A stretch of 64,000 bases of DNA. Origin: Microcosmobacter sp040493455 (GTDB lineage Bacteria; Bacteroidota; Bacteroidia; Flavobacteriales; Flavobacteriaceae). The notes below the pieces were generated by a model that ran no database searches, was not told where the DNA came from, and was given only the letters and a program-made list of their open reading frames with translations. This document shows positions 43,356-52,684 of the stretch, one piece after another. Each line of letters begins with the position of its first letter. Position 1 is the stretch's first letter. The stretch spans positions 186,001 to 250,000 of the forward strand of contig NZ_JANFDA010000002.1 of NCBI RefSeq assembly GCF_040493455.1. Direction: 5' to 3'. The position numbers and the translations under genes are program-made.

Positions 43356-44219
43356 TTGATACAACCAGAAAACTTAGAACTAAAAAAGCTCAACAAAGAT
43401 GGATTGAAGACTTTGGTCGGTTGGGCAAAAAAAGAAGGCTGGAATCCTGGAGAAAATGATTTTGATGTATTTTGGAAAACCGATCCAGATGGATATTACG
43501 GATTCTACTCTGAAAATGAATTAATTGCAGGAGGTGCAATAATCTCATACAATAATGAATTTGGATTCATGGGGTTGTTTATTGTTCATCCAAATTTCCG
43601 AGGTCAAGGTATTGGTAAAAAACTATGGTACCTAAGGAGAGACCTATTGCTTAGTAGGCTAAAGAATGGTGCTACCATTGGCATGGATGGTGTAGTGGAA
43701 ATGCAGCCATTTTATGAAAAAGGTGGTTTTAGCATCGCCTTCAGAGATGAACGATATGAGTGCATTGGTCAAAAAATATCAATCCATAATGCTATATCGG
43801 TCATTGAATCACATGATTTTGAAAAGCTGTTTGATTACGATTTAGAATGTTTTGGTTACAAAAGGAAAGAATTTTTAAAGAACTGGTTAGTCATTCCAGA
43901 TAGTAAAGCTTTCAAGTTTTCAAGAAACGGTAAGCTTAATGGCTTTGCAGTGATCCGAAAAGTTAATTCTGGGTTTAAGATAGGGCCTCTTTTCGCTGAC
44001 GACGACGACACAGCAGAAGCATTATATGAAGCTTGTCTAAATTCGGCCGTAGGAGAATCTGTATATCTTGATATACCAGTAATTAACAAAGGAGCCGTTG
44101 GACTAGTGAAGAAATACAAGGCCAAATATATTTTTGAATGTGCAAGAATGTATTACGGAGCATCCCCAAAAATAAATATGAATAAAGTATATGGGATAAC
44201 CACGTTCGAACTAGGATAG
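43356..44219 (+). CDS. GNAT family N-acetyltransferase
   Basis: The 287-residue protein has an N-terminal GNAT domain (~8-135: AGGAIISYNNEFGFMGLFIVHPNFRGQGIGKKLWYLRR with the acetyl-CoA loop R-G-Q-G-I-G-K). A second, YitH-type acetyltransferase-like C-terminal domain follows (~150-280). The substrate is unknown. It starts with TTG 43356, 20 bases after the deformylase-like gene, so the two may be co-transcribed. Confidence 0.82.
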   Translation: MIQPENLELKKLNKDGLKTLVGWAKKEGWNPGENDFDVFWKTDPDGYYGFYSENELIAGGAIISYNNEFGFMGLFIVHPNFRGQGIGKKLWYLRRDLLLSRLKNGATIGMDGVVEMQPFYEKGGFSIAFRDERYECIGQKISIHNAISVIESHDFEKLFDYDLECFGYKRKEFLKNWLVIPDSKAFKFSRNGKLNGFAVIRKVNSGFKIGPLFADDDDTAEALYEACLNSAVGESVYLDIPVINKGAVGLVKKYKAKYIFECARMYYGASPKINMNKVYGITTFELG

Positions 44220-44286
44220 CTTGCTGCTACTATGTAAATGTATTGAAACATCAAATACGCAACACACAATTAAAAAACAAGAACAC

Positions 44287-45033
44287 GTGAAAGCAAAATA
44301 TGATACCATAGGCATTAATTATGCACAAAAACGTAAAAGTGACCCAAGGATAGCGGCACAGATTTTAAACAAGCTAGACGGTGCACAACGTATTGTCAAT
44401 ATTGGTGCTGGCGCTGGATCTTATGAGCCAAGTAACATGGATCTCGTAGCAGTAGAGCCTTCTTTAGAAATGATAAATCAGCGTGGCGCTAATGCACACC
44501 CAGTGGTGCAAGGCTCTGCAGAATCACTGCCTTTCCCAGACCACAGTTTTACACATGCATTAACAATATTATCCATGCACCATTGGGAAAACAGAGCACT
44601 GGCTTTTAAGGAAATCAATAGAGTAGCCACAGAACGATTCGTTGCTGTGTCATGGGATCCAGAATCTGAACCCTTTTGGTTAACAAGGGATTATTTTCCA
44701 GAAATCATTGAATGGGACAGAACCATATTTCCGGATGTAAATGAGATTCACGATTATTTTGATGATGTAGAGATAGAACCTTTATTAATTCCTGAAGACT
44801 GTATTGACGGATTTTTGGCAGCTTACTGGAAAAGACCTTCAGCTTATCTTGATGAGTCTGTCAGAAATTCAATATCAAGTTTTTCAAAACTCAATGACAT
44901 CTCAAAAGGCCTGAAACAGCTAGAATCGGATATAGAAAGCAAAGCTTGGTTTGATGTCAATCAATCGATATTGAATCAATCAACGTTAGATGCTGGATAT
45001 GTTATAATTTCAGGAAAAACAAAAAGTGTATAA
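44287..45033 (+). CDS. Class I SAM-dependent methyltransferase (type 11)
   Basis: From GTG 44287 the protein (248 residues) starts KAKYDTIGINYAQKRKSDPRIA, a typical type 11 methyltransferase opening. It continues with IVNIGAGAGSYEPSNMDLVAVEPS (SAM motif I and II) and LPFPDHSFTHALTILSMHHWEN (motif III). The open frame reaches 44221, but the 22 extra residues look untranslated. The substrate is unknown. Confidence 0.8.
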   Translation: MKAKYDTIGINYAQKRKSDPRIAAQILNKLDGAQRIVNIGAGAGSYEPSNMDLVAVEPSLEMINQRGANAHPVVQGSAESLPFPDHSFTHALTILSMHHWENRALAFKEINRVATERFVAVSWDPESEPFWLTRDYFPEIIEWDRTIFPDVNEIHDYFDDVEIEPLLIPEDCIDGFLAAYWKRPSAYLDESVRNSISSFSKLNDISKGLKQLESDIESKAWFDVNQSILNQSTLDAGYVIISGKTKSV

Positions 45034-45079
45034 TCCTTTCTGGCTAAAATTCAATTGTATTAATTACCTTTCCTCTACA

Positions 45080-45751
45080 ATGAAAAATCAACGCAACGCT
45101 CTAGTCCTTTTTCTATGTATTGGCTTAATTTTTAGCTTCAGTAGTTGCAAGAAGGAGGTTCATCAACTTGAACAGTCGTCAATCACACATGACTCCATTT
45201 TATCTCCCAAACTGCTCAATAGTGAGCGTATAGCTTTAAAATTTGGGACTTACGCCGTCAAGGTTCTAAAGCAAGATTCGACAACAAGAGTGTCCAATCT
45301 CTATAGCTTTCATGATAAAAACAAGATTACCAGAACTTTTGCTGTAGTTGCATATGCGACAACAATCGACAGCATGTTTTTAAAAGAGCACCAAAAAATA
45401 TTAGAAGGTCAGTCTATCGGTCGCGTTTTCAAGAAAGCACAATGGGGTATCAAAAAGAAAAACCTCTACTTTGGTGAGATTGCACCATCAAAAGATTATG
45501 AACAGGTATACAAGCTCATGGGAGACATTACACCTACAACTCTAGCTGTATATACTTATGATTTTCTCATAGAAAAGGATAACAAGTCCTACAACTATGC
45601 AACAATTACTGAAATATATCATCCTGAATACCTTAAGTTATCAGATCTAAAAAAAATTAATCCAGATGCTGAAAGACATTTAGAAAAAACTGATACAATA
45701 CTAGATTTGTTGAAACACGTTGAAAACGAAATGAAAATCAATCATTACTAA
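45080..45751 (+). CDS. Lipoprotein of unknown function
   Basis: ATG 45080 gives a 223-residue protein with a lipoprotein signal (MKNQRNALVLFLCIGLIFSFSSCKKE, Cys23). The mature part is alpha/beta with LLNSERIALKFGTYAVKVLKQD and EHQKILEGQSIGRVFKKAQWGIKKKNLYFGEI. I do not recognise a family. It lies 46 bases after the methyltransferase gene. Confidence 0.65.
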   Translation: MKNQRNALVLFLCIGLIFSFSSCKKEVHQLEQSSITHDSILSPKLLNSERIALKFGTYAVKVLKQDSTTRVSNLYSFHDKNKITRTFAVVAYATTIDSMFLKEHQKILEGQSIGRVFKKAQWGIKKKNLYFGEIAPSKDYEQVYKLMGDITPTTLAVYTYDFLIEKDNKSYNYATITEIYHPEYLKLSDLKKINPDAERHLEKTDTILDLLKHVENEMKINHY

Positions 45752-45801
45752 AGGATACTTTGTATTTTAGTACTATATCTAATCAATTACACCTACTTAC
45801 T

Positions 45802-46335
45802 ATGAAAAAATTACTAGTCTTATTCATCACTTTAAGTTCATTAACTGCATGTAAGCAATCAACTTCGTCAAAAGTTGATGCAAAAACGGATAACAGCGTA
45901 GACAGAAATAGTTTTGCTTTTAGTTGTCCTGCAGATTGGAAAGTAACGGACGACGAAGGGTCGATTGCTGATGGGTACCACTATTTGGCAGTTGAAAAAA
46001 AGGGATTCGATTCTAGTGGTTTAGTGACTATTTCATCATTCAATGATATTGTAGAATTGGATGATATCATAAACATCAATATTGAAGAACTTTTTAGCAA
46101 TAGTTTGTTCGATAACTTTAATGCTAACCCAATAACCGATAGCTCGTTTAATACTATGACGTCGCGTAGTTCGACATTTAACTTCAGTGCATTAGGCGTA
46201 AAACACGAAGGCACCATATATGCCTTCAGTAGTGAAGATAAAACCTATGCTATTATACTCCAAGGCGCTGTTGAGGATAAGGCATCTAACCAAGAAGGTT
46301 TTGAAAAGATTGAGAATAGCTTCTCAACCAAGTAA
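45802..46335 (+). CDS. Lipoprotein, PsbP/DcrB-like fold suspected
   Basis: ATG 45802 gives a 177-residue protein with a lipoprotein signal (MKKLLVLFITLSSLTACKQS, Cys17). The sequence FAFSCPADWKVTDDEGSIADGYHYLAVEKKG, followed by a strand-rich body and a final helix GFEKIENSF, resembles PsbP/DcrB-like lipoproteins of Bacteroidota. Assignment is by fold impression only. Confidence 0.6.
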   Translation: MKKLLVLFITLSSLTACKQSTSSKVDAKTDNSVDRNSFAFSCPADWKVTDDEGSIADGYHYLAVEKKGFDSSGLVTISSFNDIVELDDIININIEELFSNSLFDNFNANPITDSSFNTMTSRSSTFNFSALGVKHEGTIYAFSSEDKTYAIILQGAVEDKASNQEGFEKIENSFSTK

Positions 46336-46357
46336 CCGTAATTTAAATACATCGACT

Positions 46358-46798
46358 ATGGATATCTTTTTTGATGAATGTGTAAATGAAGCTGAACAAG
46401 GATTGAATGAAGGCGGAATTCCTATCGGATCTGTTGTAGTACATGATGGTGAAATCATCGGTAGAGGCCACAACAAACGAATTCAGCAAGGCAGCGTTGT
46501 TCTCCATGGTGAAATGGATGCTCTTGAAAATGCTGGGCGACAACCAGCAAGCGTATACCAAAATAGTGTTCTGTATACTACCCTATCCCCTTGCCCAATG
46601 TGTACAGGAGCCATTTTACTGTATGGCATCCCAAAAGTGATTATAGGTGAAAACAAAACCTTTCTAGGATCAGAAAAACTACTAAGAGACCATGGTGTTG
46701 AAGTAGTTGTATTGAACGATCAAAGATGCATTGATCTTATGGAAGATTTTATTACCAAGAATCCTAATTTATGGAATGAAGATATAGGCGAGCCATAA
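46358..46798 (+). CDS. Cytosine deaminase, yeast Fcy1-type (CDA superfamily)
   Basis: The 146-residue protein has zinc ligands His50, Cys79 and Cys82 in HGEMDALENAGR and LSPCPMCTGAIL, with Glu52 as proton shuttle. Overall it follows Saccharomyces cerevisiae cytosine deaminase closely: EGGIPIGSVVV, GRGHNKR, YTTLSPCPMCTGAILLYGIP, and the C-terminal NLWNEDIGEP, which closes the pyrimidine pocket in the yeast enzyme. This differs from the guanine/tRNA deaminases usual in bacteria. It likely converts cytosine to uracil in pyrimidine salvage. The ATG 46358 start aligns with the yeast N-terminus. Confidence 0.85.
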   Translation: MDIFFDECVNEAEQGLNEGGIPIGSVVVHDGEIIGRGHNKRIQQGSVVLHGEMDALENAGRQPASVYQNSVLYTTLSPCPMCTGAILLYGIPKVIIGENKTFLGSEKLLRDHGVEVVVLNDQRCIDLMEDFITKNPNLWNEDIGEP

Positions 46799-46864
46799 AT
46801 TGAATATCTTTAAGTCTTATAAACTACCCCTTTATATTTACTAACAAATTCAATTTAGACTATT

Positions 46865-47626
46865 ATGAAAATAATAGACCTATCAAAGCCCATTAAGTAC
46901 AATAAGTCTGACCCTTGGTTTATGAAAGTGAAAATAAAGCATAAACCGCATCGAAAGGCAAAATGGTTAATTCGATTTTTGGGTTTACCCTTCAAACTAT
47001 TTCCTAAAGGTTTTGAAGGTTGGGCTGACGATACCATTAAAAAAATGGGTGTGCATTCTACGACCCATATTGACGCACCTTGGCATTATTCGCCGACCAC
47101 AGGAGGCAAAAAATCTAAAACCATAGATGAAGTCCCATTAGATTGGTGTTTTGGAGATGGTATTGTAATAGACATGAAACACAAAGCAGATTTTGATGCT
47201 ATTACAGTAGCAGATATTGAAGGTTTTTTATCAGAACATGATTTACAACTAAAGCCTGGAATGATTGTCCTTATCAAAACCGGAAGAGATAAATTTAATG
47301 GCACAAAAGACTTTCATAAAGTTGGTACAGGTATGAGTGCCAAAGCGACAGAATGGCTTATAGACAATGGCATTAAAGTTATGGGAATAGATTCTTGGGG
47401 TTGGGATTTACCCTTACCCTATATGCTGAAAAAAGCCAAAGAAATAGGAAACTCAGAATTTTTCTGGGAAGCTCATTTAGTCGGAAGAGATAAGGAGTAT
47501 TGCCACATGGAACAGCTTGTCAACTTAGACGCACTTCCTTACTCTGGTTTTAAAGTCGCTGTATTTCCACTAAAAATTGTTGGCGCTTCTGCAGCTCCTG
47601 CAAGGGTTGTAGCCATGATGGATTAA
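46865..47626 (+). CDS. Cyclase family / kynurenine formamidase-like metal hydrolase
   Basis: The 253-residue protein has the family's zinc site MGVHSTTHIDAPWHY (H-x-x-T-H-x-D-x-P-x-H) around residue 60. VLIKTGRDKF and GIKVMGIDSWGWDLP follow, with EAHLVGRDKEYCHMEQLVNLDALP near the end. Members hydrolyse N-formylkynurenine or related cyclic/amide substrates. It is 67 bases after the cytosine deaminase and directly before a VOC gene; together they could form a small catabolic unit, but no pathway can be fixed. Confidence 0.85.
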   Translation: MKIIDLSKPIKYNKSDPWFMKVKIKHKPHRKAKWLIRFLGLPFKLFPKGFEGWADDTIKKMGVHSTTHIDAPWHYSPTTGGKKSKTIDEVPLDWCFGDGIVIDMKHKADFDAITVADIEGFLSEHDLQLKPGMIVLIKTGRDKFNGTKDFHKVGTGMSAKATEWLIDNGIKVMGIDSWGWDLPLPYMLKKAKEIGNSEFFWEAHLVGRDKEYCHMEQLVNLDALPYSGFKVAVFPLKIVGASAAPARVVAMMD

Positions 47627-47638
47627 ATTAAAAAGAAC

Positions 47639-48061
47639 ATGAGTACCGAAGATAATGACTTACAATTAGAGTTTCTGGACCACGTAGCTATTAGAGTAGC
47701 AGATCTAGAAATTTCTGCAAATTGGTATGAAAAAGTTTTAGGCTTGAAACGCTATCAGCTACCAGAATGGGGAGCGTTTCCAATCTTTATGCTTTCAGGT
47801 AAATCTGGCGTAGCACTATTTCCTGCTGACCTAAATGATCCAAAGTTAGATTCCAATTCAAGAAACATAAAAATTGATCATTTTGCGTTTAATGTCACCA
47901 ATGAAAACTTTGAGAAAGCTAAACAACATTATTCCAAACTAGATATAGAATTTGACTTTCAAGATCATCATTATTTTCACTCTATATACACTAAAGACCC
48001 AGATGGGCATAAAGTAGAGCTTACGACAATAGTGGTCGATGAAGACACCTTTTATAATTAA
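47639..48061 (+). CDS. VOC superfamily (glyoxalase/dioxygenase-like) protein
   Basis: The 140-residue protein has paired beta-alpha-beta modules: FLDHVAIRVADLEISANWYEKVLGLK and IDHFAFNVTNENFEKAKQHY, with candidate metal ligands His15-like, His83-like and a C-terminal DGHKVELT Glu. It could be a metal-dependent lyase, dioxygenase or resistance-type binding protein. It starts 12 bases after the cyclase gene and is probably co-transcribed. Confidence 0.85.
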   Translation: MSTEDNDLQLEFLDHVAIRVADLEISANWYEKVLGLKRYQLPEWGAFPIFMLSGKSGVALFPADLNDPKLDSNSRNIKIDHFAFNVTNENFEKAKQHYSKLDIEFDFQDHHYFHSIYTKDPDGHKVELTTIVVDEDTFYN

Positions 48062-48072
48062 TCTTAGAACTT

Positions 48073-48597
48073 ATGGCAGATACTAACAACTCCAAATACC
48101 ACATTGAAAATGCTGGATTAGTACTCTGTCATCCATTTATAACTACATTATTCAAAAGATTAGAGTATTTAAATAGCGACAATCAATTCAAAGACGAAGA
48201 CTCTAAAACTCGTGCTATACTTCTGCTTCATTATATCGCCACAGGAAAGTTAAGCTATGTTGAAGAACAAAGCCTTGACCTACCAAAGCTTATTTGTGGA
48301 CTTCAAATGGATTCAACCATAAAACAAAATGTTTCATTATCTGATAAAGAAAGAAACGAAGCGCAGGAACTTATCAAAGCCATTATCTCACATTGGCAAA
48401 GTTTAAAGAACACTAGCCCAGAAGGATTAAGAGAAACTTTTTTGAACAGAGATGGACTATTAGAAATTGATGATGAGACTTATAAAATTATGGTGGAATC
48501 CAGAGCAATGGACATCTTACTTAGCACATTACCTTGGTCAATAAGCATGATAAAATTGCCTTGGTTAAAAAGGCTCATAATGGTCTCCTGGAATTAG
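48073..48597 (+). CDS. Orphan contractile injection system tape-measure C-terminal domain protein
   Basis: The 174-residue protein matches the C-terminal domain of CIS tape-measure proteins (CIS_TMP). It has IENAGLVLCHPFITTLFKRLEYL, RAILLLHYIATGKLSYVEEQSLDLPKLICGL, IKAIISHWQSLKNTSPEGLRETFLNRDGLLE and DILLSTLPWSISMIKLPWL. In phage-like injection systems this domain ends a much longer protein and lies in a large operon of sheath, tube and baseplate genes. Here it stands alone, 12 bases after the VOC gene and directly before a sulfotransferase. It is either a remnant or a free-standing use of the domain. Confidence 0.75.
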   Translation: MADTNNSKYHIENAGLVLCHPFITTLFKRLEYLNSDNQFKDEDSKTRAILLLHYIATGKLSYVEEQSLDLPKLICGLQMDSTIKQNVSLSDKERNEAQELIKAIISHWQSLKNTSPEGLRETFLNRDGLLEIDDETYKIMVESRAMDILLSTLPWSISMIKLPWLKRLIMVSWN

Positions 48598-49635
48598 TTG
48601 TCTGGCAATTACTTTTCCTTATCTTTATCTCAACACTTAAGCTATTATCACCACATCTTGAAACCTGAAAATGTACTTATACATATAGGATTACATAAAA
48701 CTGGCACTACCTGGCTACAAAACGAAGTATTTGCCTCTGACAGTGACATTTTTGAACCACTATCGCCTCCAGGAAAATTTAGAAAACATAGCACATTAGC
48801 TAAAGATTTTGTCTTTGATAATGACCTAAACCTTCTCAATTCTTTTGATGATAATGAAGCACAAATAAAACGTGAACTTAAAGCTATCTTAGATAGCAAA
48901 GCCAATAACAACAAAATCTGGGTAATGTCTCACGAAAGACTCTCTGGATATCCTAGTAGTTCTGCCTTCGATGCTTCGATCATAGCAAGAAGAATTCACA
49001 AGATATTTCCTAATGGTAAAATATTGATCATGATAAGAGAACAGCAGTCATGGTTGCTCTCCAACTATTTTCAATACTTAAAAGAAGGTGGTACTCTGAG
49101 CTTAAAAAAGTACTTACATACCTCTTACGACGGAAGAATTCCAGGTTTCTCTCTAAACTACTTGAAGTATCATCATATTATCGAAGGCTACCAAAACCGC
49201 TTTGGTAAAGACAATGTTCTCGTGTTACCTTATGAGCTTCTCATAAGAGACAAAGACCTGTTTACAAAATCGCTTGGTGAATTTGTAAATGCAGATATCA
49301 AACTACCAAAAGAAAAATTTGACAAGCAGTATAACTTAAAAGATAACCACTACGTCAACTACAAGTTTAGATGGTTAAATAATTACACAAACTCTTCCTC
49401 TTCGTTAAATTCTAGTTCTGGGAAGCGATTATATCGCCTAAAACTAATTGCCTTAAGGACCAAATCCGTATTGAACAGAATATTCCCAAAGCGCTACAAC
49501 GAAAGACTAAAAGAACGGTTCAGAAAAGAGATAGCAGCTTGGGCTTCAAACAAGTTTGAAACGTCCAATACATTGACTAGCAATCTTACAGATATAGATT
49601 TGCAAAGCTTGGGATATCGTACTTCTATTGAATAA
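48598..49635 (+). CDS. Sulfotransferase family protein
   Basis: The 345-residue protein has the PAPS 5'-phosphosulfate loop VLIHIGLHKTGTTWLQNEVF (residues ~26-45). VMSHERLSG follows, and the 3'-phosphate region is KILIMIREQQSWLLSNYFQYLKEGG. It is predicted to transfer sulfate to a glycan or other cell-surface acceptor. It starts with TTG immediately after the stop codon of the tape-measure-domain gene, so the two are translated from one mRNA. A later start just before the P-loop cannot be excluded. Confidence 0.82.
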   Translation: MSGNYFSLSLSQHLSYYHHILKPENVLIHIGLHKTGTTWLQNEVFASDSDIFEPLSPPGKFRKHSTLAKDFVFDNDLNLLNSFDDNEAQIKRELKAILDSKANNNKIWVMSHERLSGYPSSSAFDASIIARRIHKIFPNGKILIMIREQQSWLLSNYFQYLKEGGTLSLKKYLHTSYDGRIPGFSLNYLKYHHIIEGYQNRFGKDNVLVLPYELLIRDKDLFTKSLGEFVNADIKLPKEKFDKQYNLKDNHYVNYKFRWLNNYTNSSSSLNSSSGKRLYRLKLIALRTKSVLNRIFPKRYNERLKERFRKEIAAWASNKFETSNTLTSNLTDIDLQSLGYRTSIE

Positions 49636-49720
49636 CCCTACATTCGATTCTAATACCTGATAACTATTTAAACTACAGTTCTTTGGCTTTAGGCTAAAAT
49701 TGAAATAATCCTTTCTCGGC

Positions 49721-51877
49721 TTATAGATTATCCAGCTGATTATCCGTACCATCATCACTTATCGTCCAGAAAAACCCAATGAAAAAGAACTGGTCAGCTG
49801 CTGGTGTAAGCGCTCTTCTATCGAAAGTTCCATTTGCATTAGCTGTATTCGCATACTGATAGCCATTGATATTATTGAATCCAAAAACATTGTTTACTGA
49901 AAAGTATAATATCTTCTGTTGGCTCAACAAATATGCCCAGTTAAAGCTTAGGCTATTGAAGCTCTTAGTTTGCTCAGACAAAAACTGATCGGTATTTGGG
50001 TTAGTGTACGGACGACCGGAACCGTAAGAATAACTCAACCCAAGCTGACTCTTCCAGCTATTTACCCAATATTTGGCAACTACAGAAAGATTGTGCTCAT
50101 TGGCAAAGCTTGGTCTAGCGGACTCTACAAAGTTTCGGTAATTACGCTCAGTATCCAAGTAAGAATAGCTCAACCAATAATCCATATTTTTAATGCTCTT
50201 ATTATCCCTCCAGAACAAGTCAATACCTTGTGCAAAACCATCGCCAGAATTGTTGAAGCTGCTGTCGAAACCTTCAAGTTCAGTATCAAACTTCACCAAA
50301 TCGTCATATACTTTTCTAAAGGCTTCTGCTCTAAAAATCTTGCCATTATTCACATACTGATAATTTAATATGAAATGCTGAGCGCGTTGTGCTATTAAGT
50401 CTTGTTGAAACTTTAATGTGTTGTTATTTGGTCTTTGATAAAAATCGCCATAGGCTAAGGAGAACTGTCCATTTTCAGAAGATTTATAAGCGATAGATAA
50501 TCGTGGTGCAATAGTCCAATCGCTGAACAAATCATAATAATCTGCTCTAAGACCCGCTTTTAATGCTAGTTTTTTGCTGAATATGATATCCGTTTCAACA
50601 AATCCAGACGATAAATGATTGGTAAACCCATAACGCTCATTTAAGTTAAAATCCGAATCAATGAATCGCTCTTGAAAATCTGTGATGAAATGATCTGCAC
50701 CAAAATTCACTTTGAAACGACTACTGAAACGCTTTTTTAGTTTGAACTTTGCATGAACAGAATTCTCCACATTCTTAATATCACTAGTTATGATATTCAC
50801 CTTTGTGTTAGAGTTGGTGTAACTCACTCCTGTATTCATTGACCAGCCACTACCTAAGACGCCTTGGTAAGATGTATTGGTGTAAAAGTTTGTATTGTTC
50901 AGTTTGAAGTACAATCCTTCTGTAAGGTTGATGTCTTCTTGGGTTAGTTCAAAATCGGAAACATCAAATGCTGCATAGAATTTCAACATTCCAGACTCTA
51001 GTTTTTGTCTAAAGACTGCTTCACCTTGAGCACCTCTATAAGGCTTCTCCCAATCGTTTCGGTCTGGGAATAATTCAATATATGGTGCCAAATTGATGTA
51101 AGATACATTGATGCTCAATGAGGTCTTATCCCATTTTTGTGTATTCCCTACTGCGCCACCAACACTCATAATACCAATGTCTGTTTTCTCTTGGTCTGGC
51201 TCGTCGATAGTATTTAGCAATAACACACTCGATAGTGCCTGACCATATTCCGCAGAATAACCTCCAGTAGAAAATGTAATCCCATCAAATAAAAATGGTG
51301 AATAGCGTCCCCGTGTTGGAATATTGTTCGTCGTTGGCGAGTATGGTGTAAATACTCTAATACCATCAATAAATATCTGTGTTTCGTTAGCATCTCCTCC
51401 CCTTACAAACAAACGTCCATCTTCGGCTACAGTGGTTGTGCCTGGTAAGGTTTGTAACGCACCAACAAAATCTCCCAAAGCACTAGCGGTTGTGACTACA
51501 TCCAAAGGCTTGAGCACAGAAACCTTACTGTTATCATTGGCTTCAAAAGTTCCTGCAGAGATTACTACAGCATCTAGTGTACTTACATCTTCTCGTAGTT
51601 TTACATCTAAATTATTGAGTAGTGAAACGTCATTGGCAATAGTTCGGGTTTCATAGGATAAAAAAGAGATAATCAATACTTGTGTTCCTTCTTCTTCAGT
51701 GGTAAAAGAAAATTCACCTAATGCATCACTTGTAGCACCATCGTAAGTACCTTCTAGATAAACATTAGCACCTTCGATAGGATTACCCTTGGTATCAGTG
51801 ACTTTTCCACTAATTGTGGTTTGTGAATTCACAAGATTAAGAATCAATAATGCGATGGTTAGTGCGATCTGTTTCAT
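49721..51877 (-). CDS. TonB-dependent receptor with carboxypeptidase-like N-terminal domain
   Basis: From ATG 51877 the protein has 718 residues: a signal peptide (MKQIALTIALLILNLVNSQ) and a CarboxypepD_reg-like domain (ISGKVTDTKGNPIEGANVYLEGT). The plug follows (LGDFVGALQTLPGTTTVAEDGRLFVRGGDANETQIFIDGIRV, YSAEYGQALSSVLLL) and then a beta-barrel ending in the aromatic-rich DQFFFIGFFWTISDDG. An upstream ATG at 51913 would put extra residues before the signal peptide. It imports an unknown substrate across the outer membrane. No SusD partner is adjacent. Confidence 0.92.
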   Translation of the reverse strand: MKQIALTIALLILNLVNSQTTISGKVTDTKGNPIEGANVYLEGTYDGATSDALGEFSFTTEEEGTQVLIISFLSYETRTIANDVSLLNNLDVKLREDVSTLDAVVISAGTFEANDNSKVSVLKPLDVVTTASALGDFVGALQTLPGTTTVAEDGRLFVRGGDANETQIFIDGIRVFTPYSPTTNNIPTRGRYSPFLFDGITFSTGGYSAEYGQALSSVLLLNTIDEPDQEKTDIGIMSVGGAVGNTQKWDKTSLSINVSYINLAPYIELFPDRNDWEKPYRGAQGEAVFRQKLESGMLKFYAAFDVSDFELTQEDINLTEGLYFKLNNTNFYTNTSYQGVLGSGWSMNTGVSYTNSNTKVNIITSDIKNVENSVHAKFKLKKRFSSRFKVNFGADHFITDFQERFIDSDFNLNERYGFTNHLSSGFVETDIIFSKKLALKAGLRADYYDLFSDWTIAPRLSIAYKSSENGQFSLAYGDFYQRPNNNTLKFQQDLIAQRAQHFILNYQYVNNGKIFRAEAFRKVYDDLVKFDTELEGFDSSFNNSGDGFAQGIDLFWRDNKSIKNMDYWLSYSYLDTERNYRNFVESARPSFANEHNLSVVAKYWVNSWKSQLGLSYSYGSGRPYTNPNTDQFLSEQTKSFNSLSFNWAYLLSQQKILYFSVNNVFGFNNINGYQYANTANANGTFDRRALTPAADQFFFIGFFWTISDDGTDNQLDNL

Positions 51878-51956
51878 AATATTTGTTCTGTTCGTTTTTG
51901 ATTGACAAGGCAAATATTATATCGTAATCGCTTTCTTAAAATTGAAAAATTCCGAA

Positions 51957-51990
51957 TTGTCAAAAATGAAAGATGAATTGAATATATTTG
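51957..51990 (+). promoter_or_regulatory. Promoter TTG-N23-TATATTTG
   Basis: TTG (51957-51959) and TATATTTG (51983-51990) with a 23-base spacer, at the long end of the accepted range. It lies 18 bases before the lysoplasmalogenase ATG at 52009. Confidence 0.5.
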
Positions 51991-52008
51991 AACTTATTAC
52001 CAACTATT

Positions 52009-52683
52009 ATGCTCACTAAAACCGAAAAACTCTTCTCAATTCTATTCGTATTTATTGTACTCGCTGAATTGATTTCCGGAAGTCTTGAAAGCCTATCACA
52101 GCTCCACTACATTGCTAAGCCAGCAATAGTGATATCACTAATTACTTATGTGGTTTTTAAAGGAACTATTGAAAACGCTACAATCAAAAGATTGACGATT
52201 TCTGCCTTAGTGCTTTCAGTTATTGGTGATATACTCTTAATGTTTGTAGATAACTCTCCGCATTTCTTTACTGCAGGTTTAGCAGCCTTTCTGTTAGCTC
52301 ATGTAGTATATATTATAACTTTTCTGAAACATAGAAACACAAAGAGAAGCATTATTGCTTTCGCAGCGATACTGCTGGTTTATGCAGCCTTACTTTTCTA
52401 CCTCATCAAGGACAATCTTGGTGCTATGCTTATTCCTGTGATTTTGTATATGCTTGTGATACTATCTATGGCAGTTTCAGCATATAAGAGAAAAGGCAAT
52501 GTGTCTACGCTAAGCTATAACTTGGTATTTATTGGCGCATTATGTTTTATGCTATCGGATAGTCTTTTAGCCCTAAATAAGTTTTATAACCCACTACCAC
52601 TTTCGAACATAAGTATAATGCTCACTTATGCCTCAGCACAATACCTTATCGTATTCGGAATTATAAAGAATAAGACTTCTTAG
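52009..52683 (+). CDS. YhhN/TMEM86-family lysoplasmalogenase-like membrane protein
   Basis: The 224-residue protein has about eight hydrophobic segments and the family's conserved Asp-containing positions: VIGDILLMF near residue 75, AFLLAHVVYIITF, and FIGALCFMLSDSLLAL near 180. Family members hydrolyse the vinyl-ether bond of lysoplasmalogens. Bacterial substrates are uncertain. ATG 52009 is preferred over the upstream TTG 51988, which overlaps the -7 box. Confidence 0.85.
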   Translation: MLTKTEKLFSILFVFIVLAELISGSLESLSQLHYIAKPAIVISLITYVVFKGTIENATIKRLTISALVLSVIGDILLMFVDNSPHFFTAGLAAFLLAHVVYIITFLKHRNTKRSIIAFAAILLVYAALLFYLIKDNLGAMLIPVILYMLVILSMAVSAYKRKGNVSTLSYNLVFIGALCFMLSDSLLALNKFYNPLPLSNISIMLTYASAQYLIVFGIIKNKTS

Positions 52684-52684
52684 A

